Assembly (NCBI RefSeq): GCF_000090795.2
Contig: NW_003546301.1
Span: 323,702-348,857, forward strand
Length of the DNA stretch: 25,156 nt
Reading direction: 5' to 3'
Source of the DNA: Amphimedon queenslandica
Lineage: Eukaryota; Porifera; Demospongiae; Haplosclerida; Niphatidae
In this document: one piece after another, positions 19,941-25,156 of the stretch
Layout of the letters: every line of letters begins with the position of its first letter
How positions within the stretch are numbered: position 1 is the first letter of the stretch
The notes under the pieces: generated by a model
Told to the model about the DNA's origin: nothing
The model's input: only the letters and a program-made list of their open reading frames with translations
Database searches by the model: none
Made by a program: the position numbers and the translations under genes

Positions 19941-19962
19941 TATAGGTACTTTAGTACCTATA
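19941..19962. repeat. Perfect short hairpin
   Basis: TATAGGTACT and AGTACCTATA form a 10-base-pair perfect stem with a two-base TT loop. It has no T-run and no neighbouring gene to act on, so the role is unknown. Confidence 0.8.
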
Positions 19963-20307
19963 ACCCAGCAAGTTGTTGCTCTTGCGCTGCACAAACGAGT
20001 GACCTCAACAATTTCAAGTAAGTATAACTCTTCATCAAGTAAGATTTAGAGAAATCTGTTCATAATTTTTGAAGGCCATGTTCTAATCTACTGAAAAATG
20101 CTACCAGCTATCTCTAAAGTGCCAACACAACGGAACTTGGCCCAACTACTCGATTTTCTTACTTTGAAGCTTCTGTGCCTAGCACTTGTATTTGAGCAAC
20201 ACAAAACAGTTAAGAAAGACTTTTCCACGTCAAAAAGAAAGATCTAGGAGCTTAGAACACGCTGTGCTAAAGTTATTGTTTATTAAAAACAAATTTCAGT
20301 TGTACAG

Positions 20308-20324
20308 AATGAATGAATGAATGA
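20308..20324 (+). repeat. (GAAT)n microsatellite
   Basis: About four perfect tandem GAAT units directly followed by a CA-rich stretch. Confidence 0.9.
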
Positions 20325-20349
20325 CAGACACACACAACAACTACCTATA

Positions 20350-20365
20350 CCTCGCGTAGGCGAGG
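20350..20365. repeat. Short GC-rich hairpin
   Basis: CCTCGC and GCGAGG flank the loop GTAG. It stands out in an AT-rich setting. It could be a fragment of an element end, but no partner copy was found in the window. Confidence 0.7.
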
Positions 20366-20666
20366 CCAATGATAAAAGTGAGGCAGCCAGCCTGACACCA
20401 CCACGCACTTTAAATCCAGCAATAGCACATCCTAAAACATACTGAATAGATCTAATATCGGTGTCAAATGATGCGATATAGACCCAAGGTCAGTAGTCTA
20501 TAAGATCTATTGCTCAAAGTGAATATCCCAAGAGGGGACCCCAACATTATTGACTAATTAAATTTAACTTGGCATCTACACCATGCAAATGTCCACACAT
20601 TATGCGTCATGCAGCTTATGGTTGACTGATTTTTCACCTGTATTTTAGGAAGTTGATGTGACAGCT

Positions 20667-22500
20667 ATGCCAAAGAGGAAGAATCAAAGCGATTCAGATG
20701 GAACAATGGAGGTCACTCCAATGCATTTTAAAAAATGATCCTGATTTCAGCTTGAATACTCCTGAAGGACGCAACTCTGGTGAACTACCTAGTAGTAATT
20801 CAATCTTGGGTCAAGTAAGCCAAATGTGTAAATTTATTGATCAGATTAACTTAACTTCCAAATGTGCCACGCCAATATGTAACGGTAAGTTAAAACTTGT
20901 TTGTTTTAATATAAATGGTCAACAAGGTTGTGTTACTTTACAATATGATTGTACTGGTTGTGCTGAGAGATGTGTTGCTTTTAAGAGCTCTATTAAGCAT
21001 GAGACTGAAAATTGTACAGCAGTTGGTCTTGCTTTACAAGTTGTATTTATAATGTTTGGTGCGATGCATTCTCAGTATGCTAAAGTACTTAAAAATGCAC
21101 TTGGGATGTACTGCACAGGAAAATCAATATATTACAGGACATTGGCTTTAATGTATCCAAATATCAAGAGTATACTAAATGACATGTGTGAGCAAGGAAA
21201 AGAATAAATGAAGCAAAAGAATGACAGCGACCTTGGGTCTTTTAAAAATGCCGTGACATGCGGTGATGCTGCGTGGTTGACAAGTGGTTACCATAGTCAA
21301 AATGCTATGTATACTCTACGAAACTATCAAACAGGCGGACTTTTGTGCTATAAGCATTTTAGTCAGAGGCAATGATGATATATCAGGAGAAGAATTGTTT
21401 AAAGGTACATCAAAACCTGCAGAGGGATTTCGGGCTAAGTGGGTTCTTAAAAAAGCTGTAAATGATAAAACAAACATTAGCATTCATGTGCAAGATAATG
21501 ACAGTACTTCTTCAAAAGTTTTGCTTTCCAATTTTCCTAATTGTAGAATAATTTTATGTAGTGGTCACATTGCACGAAATCATGAAAAGCATTTAAAAGG
21601 GCTTGATAAGCAACAATTAAAAAAATGCCAAATTAAGAAGTACCAAAAAACTCACCCTGATATCGCTACAGTAAAGTGTCACTGCATGAAGGATGATATT
21701 GGTTGTTTTACTAATGGTTTTATTAAGTCAGCTAGGATAAACTTTTCTGCTATAGTTAAGTCTGTTGGCTGTGACCAACAAACATTTATAGGTCGATTTC
21801 GCTCACTAGCAAAGTACCATGCCACAAATGTGCATGAATGGGATAATTGGAAATGGTTTTTTCACAACTCAACAATGTGTGATTGTGAAAAATGTAAGAA
21901 AAGTGACATTACATGTCAAGGTAAGCCATATAAAACTAAGAATACTTTAAGTTGCCCATTCCATAGTCTTGCATATGAAATTGCATGTGAAGCTTTTATT
22001 GCCAAAGGAAAACAAATTATTCATGAGGAGTTAGGTTGTTGCCACACTAGTGTAACTGAATCATCTCATAGTGTATTGCTGCAGTTTAGAACAAAAAATT
22101 TAAATCTTCAGATGCTTCACTATTATGTTTCCACTTCACTGGGGCTTATTCAAAGTAACACGTCCTGGATGTATGTGCACAAAGGGCCAGCTTACCATTG
22201 GTTACTTGATCTTTTTGACAGAATGAACTTACCTAGATTTGATGGTATGGCTGAAGCATTAAAAGCATTAAAAGCTGCTAGGTTTAAGCCTTTTTTAAGA
22301 GTCAAACAGTGTGATGTAAAGTGTAAGAAAAGAAGAGCAAGGAAAAGGCATAGGCAATCTGAACAAGCTGCACGTAAATTGTAGGTTGAGCACCATAAGA
22401 CATGTCATACATATGGTAAGGAAACACCTAAATTATCTCGCAAAAGGAAAGCAAAACAAGATGGGGACATTGTTTATAGAGAAAAAAAGGTAAATTTAGT
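20667..22500 (+). pseudogene. Mutator-like (MULE) transposase, broken
   Basis: The ATG at 20667 (MPKRKNQSDSDG) follows a probable acceptor. The frame slips at the A-run near 20730 and continues with a Cys-rich DNA-binding part: CATPICNGKL, YDCTGCAERC. A TAA at 21205-21207 interrupts EQGKE/MKQKNDSDLGSF. The first candidate catalytic Asp is in CGDAAW (21265). After a shift near 21368 the frame is open for over 330 codons: QDNDS (Asp at 21494 and 21500), CSGH (C-x2-H, 21557), a Cys-His-rich block (KCHC, CDCEKC), SCPFHSLAYEI, and TESSHSV with a candidate Glu at 22058. It ends basic (KKRRARKRHR), stops at TAG 22382-22384, and in-frame homology goes on to about 22500. This architecture matches the animal Mutator-like transposase domain I remember from Pfam. 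It sits just before an OTU domain. Confidence 0.8.
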
Positions 22501-22866
22501 GTAAATGATGTTGATCAAGATTTAGGCAGTGAATGTTGCTCATTAGCTACTTTGACAGAAATTGTATATGAAAGCACGGACGATGAGGTAATTGATCAGG
22601 GAAATTTAATATTAGATAAAATATAGCGTTAATGATGAAAGCTTACTTGATTGTCATGATAGTAGTATTTTGAATAGCTCTGATATAGTGATTTGGAACA
22701 GTTTACAATTAGCAGTGTTAAATGTACTTATATTATTGAAAAATCTTCACACCAACAATCATGCCCACTGAATCCTAGAAACTGGGGTAAGTTTCCTGAT
22801 GTCAAGTATATCAAATCTGAAGATGACATGCCTCTAGTAATAGAAAAAACACCTTCTGCAGACTAG

Positions 22867-23395
22867 ATGAATTCTGTTGCTTTACTAATACTGGATTATA
22901 CTGGGGAGACTGTCATTGTAGATATTGATCCACTTAAAACTATTAAACATGTTGAAATATCTCTTTATATCTGTCATAAAATAGAAGGAGATGGCAACTG
23001 TTTTTACACAGCTATTTCTCAAGCTGTAACTAGGACTAAAAAAATCACATGCTAGTTAGATTCACTATTTGTACCTTTATGACAAACAATGCCTTAGAAT
23101 TATCAAACTTAGTATTACCACACATGCATGATATTACTAGTGAAAATGCTGTGAGTGCAATGAGGGCACATATATTACAAAAAATTAAACCAATTTGGTA
23201 TATGGGCTCCTGAAAATGAAATTTTTATTGCTGCAACTGTGTTTCAATTAAAGGTTCATGTTTCAGTACTGTCATTCCAAAAAAAGTTGCTCTTGGTCTA
23301 CATTTAAATCACTGTTTTATAACAAAGGTTGTAATCATTTATCCAACTTTAATATATATCTGTTTCATACAAATGCAAGAAATCACTATGATTAA
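22867..23395 (+). pseudogene. OTU-type cysteine protease domain attached to the MULE, broken
   Basis: A short frame from 22867 ends at 23055 with EGDGNCFYTAIS, the D-G-N-C motif that carries the catalytic Cys (22999-23001) of OTU deubiquitinases. After a frame change the N-terminal domain continues. WAPENEIFIAATVFQLKVHV (from 23203) matches the middle of OTU domains, and NARNHYD (CAC at 23384-23386) matches the catalytic His region in a third frame, followed by TAA 23393-23395. Cys and His are thus both readable but never in one frame. OTU enzymes remove ubiquitin chains. The part just upstream (IVDIDPLKTIKHVEI) links it to the transposase. Whether it was a C-terminal domain of the same protein or a second gene cannot be decided here. 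Confidence 0.7.
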
Positions 23396-25156
23396 GTCGA
23401 CTTCAACCTTGTGATGTAGTTTGCTTAGCTAGTGTACTCACTTTTTGTACAAATACATTAATTGCTCAATTTGCAAGATTCTAGCGGCAGAAATAAAATC
23501 AACATCAGCTTAATGTAAAGGTAAAATACTTACTCAAGACATTAAACATATTTTATTTCATAGATATAGGTGGGTAGCAATGCAGTACTACCTCTACGTG
23601 GTGCTACCTGGGATCTCCAAAGCCATGGGGCCGGAGATGCTAAAAGTACTGCCACTTCATTTTTAATGGGGTATTTCAAAGTCAGCATATTGATTCTCCA
23701 GCATTCATAGTTCATACATTCATTCTTGTACAACTTTACTCTTCAAGTATTGTTAGAAAAGAAACTGGATGTTGAACCACTTCCTGGATCATGGGGGCAT
23801 GATGATGTGTGAGAATTGAGAAAGGAAAGAATAATTTATAATAAGGAAGATAATCTGAGGCATTAGACATAGTGATAGTAAAATCTTTTAATTTTGATGG
23901 TAGTGATAGCTTAAGTAGCCTTACCCTTTCCGAGAGTAAAGTCTTGCATTACATAAATAGTTATTCCACACACGCACATACACATGAAAACTAATTAAGG
24001 ATTTAATACCCACCAACAATACATGTACATGAATATTTCAGTACCAATTAAAAAAGCTTGGCAGCATCTAATTGTGAGATGGCAGTAAAGAAAGACAGCA
24101 TTCTCTGTAAGTCATGTATTTTAAAACAAATTGTAATCAAAGATAAACTGCATAAACAAAGTACATGTAGCATACAGTGTCCTTTATATGTAACATAAAC
24201 CATAACTGTGTGCATAGGAGTACTTAATATAGAGTTCAGTTACATAAACACCTTATCCGTTAAACCAATAGCTGAGTGAGGCTCAGAGAGTGCGGGGAGA
24301 GTTGGGGCCCCATAAAAGATTCTTTAACCCACCGTTTCTGGTTCTCAAGGCCAGACTGTCTGTCCCTCGCCCAGTAGGCATTTTAAATAGAAGGGAAACC
24401 CCATACTCTGTTAATTTCAACCCTTAAGTCAATAGATCTGTTGAGCTTTGAAGAAGCCAGTACTTTCAATTGAGGTGCAAGCCCAGCGCTAGGCTACGGT
24501 TATGGTAGCTGGGTCCTGTGACATAGCCTGGGGGTTAGGCCAAAACACACACACACCTTATACACTTGTGGTTCTGACAAATCATTGCTCATCAGTCATG
24601 TCTTTTAAATCTCTAAAACTGTAACAGGGATAGAATGGTGTTTTTCTAGTACTTACTAGACTTATTATTGTTCTGGTTCTAAAAACTAAAAGTGGAACTA
24701 GAAATATTTAATTGAAATACTTGAACTATTACTAGAACTAAAACTATGAAATACTATTTGATGCAACTATAACTATATACCAGAATTAATCCTAAATACT
24801 AGAACTACGATGCAAAAACAAAAATTGTTGAACCTGCTTTATACTAGAGCTTTCCATCTGACAAATATATAACTAAAATTGAAAATATTGGTCAATAACT
24901 ACTGCAATTAAAACTTATGAGATTGAGGTTTTTTTGTCAATCAAGGGATGGTTAAGTGCCGTGCAGCTCACTGTCAGTGTTATCTATGTATACATGTATT
25001 GTCATGACTAATATTCAAAGCATTGGTCAGAGGCAGTTCAATAAAAAGGAGAAACTTGACTTCACAAAAACACAAAATTTATACCTGTAGCATATATTGA
25101 CGTACCTGTGACATTTCAATCGTTGTAAATCATTTGATTGTTATTTGTGTGTATAT
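23396..25156. other. Gene-free right end of the window
   Basis: No coding or RNA gene recognised. 23575-23640 has an inverted motif around ACCTCTACGTGGTGCTACC. An (AC)n run lies at 24543-24556. From about 24640 to 24850 many degenerate ACTAGAACTA-like words form a loose tandem repeat. A GC-richer patch at 24270-24540 may be an old repeat but has no match elsewhere in the window. Confidence 0.45.

Larger units (their letters stand above)
19136..20666. other. Unassigned stretch between the hAT and MULE remnants
   Basis: No domain found on either strand. The minus-strand frames at 19477-19662 and 19716-19994 lack recognisable motifs. A GC-richer patch at about 19530-19830 may be an eroded repeat. 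The bases just before 20649 (TGTATTTTAG) look like a splice acceptor for a 5' untranslated exon of the following gene. Confidence 0.4.

Noticed and set aside
19716-19994. 92-residue minus-strand open frame rich in Cys and Leu
   Set aside because: No recognisable motif or splice support; could be part of an eroded repeat but not a defensible gene.
24640-24850. A CRISPR-like or satellite array of ACTAGAACTA words
   Set aside because: Spacing and sequence are too irregular; best described as a degenerate simple repeat.

Overview
The window looks like repeat-rich intergenic DNA from an early-branching invertebrate animal. A demosponge is my best guess, at low confidence. The evidence is an AT-rich composition, spliced genes with many introns of about 30-70 bases using GTAAGT-type donors, and a mix of animal DNA transposons that I associate with sponges, cnidarians and fish. 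I see no convincing host gene, apart from one weak two-exon candidate at 1007-1339.

Layout from left to right. 16-685 (minus) is the intact first coding exon of a pogo/Jerky-type DDE transposase that runs off the left edge. About 1386-3905 is a broken Ty3/Gypsy-type retroelement with a possible leader or LTR, Gag, a CCHC zinc knuckle, a retropepsin and the lead-in to reverse transcriptase. It has several frameshifts, an AT-rich interruption, and no RT, RNase H or integrase. 3906-8243 has no gene I can defend but holds three short non-autonomous elements: a hAT-like MITE (5908-6226), a MITE with a tRNA-like sequence inside it (6557-6816), and a Tigger/pogo-type MITE flanked by TA (7137-7565).

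The centrepiece is 8244-14566, which I interpret as one large EnSpm/CACTA-like DNA transposon. It has CACTA...CAGTG ends, an AAT direct repeat on both sides, and AT-rich arms packed with a GTTAAAATGACA-like repeat. Two multi-exon genes diverge from a 119-base intergenic region. The minus-strand gene (8779-11753) encodes an N-terminal zinc finger plus a transposase. The plus-strand gene (11873-13915) encodes a SAM-domain, SAMD3-like protein. Both are broken by stops and frameshifts, but their exon structure is still easy to read.

To the right lie a 157-base fold-back inverted repeat (14981-15137), a Crypton-like tyrosine recombinase pseudogene (15210-16646), a hAT-family pseudogene with TTF-type zinc finger, DUF4371 region and C-terminal dimerisation region (16872-19135), and a Mutator-like (MULE) transposase pseudogene (20667-about 22500). 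The MULE is followed by a broken OTU-type cysteine protease domain (22867-23395), probably cargo of the same element. The last 1.7 kb has only simple or unrecognised repeats.

The window is therefore a transposon graveyard with at least six superfamilies side by side. The two most interesting arrangements are the SAM-domain partner gene inside the EnSpm-like element and the OTU protease attached to the MULE. Family names come from memory of conserved motifs; no database search was run.
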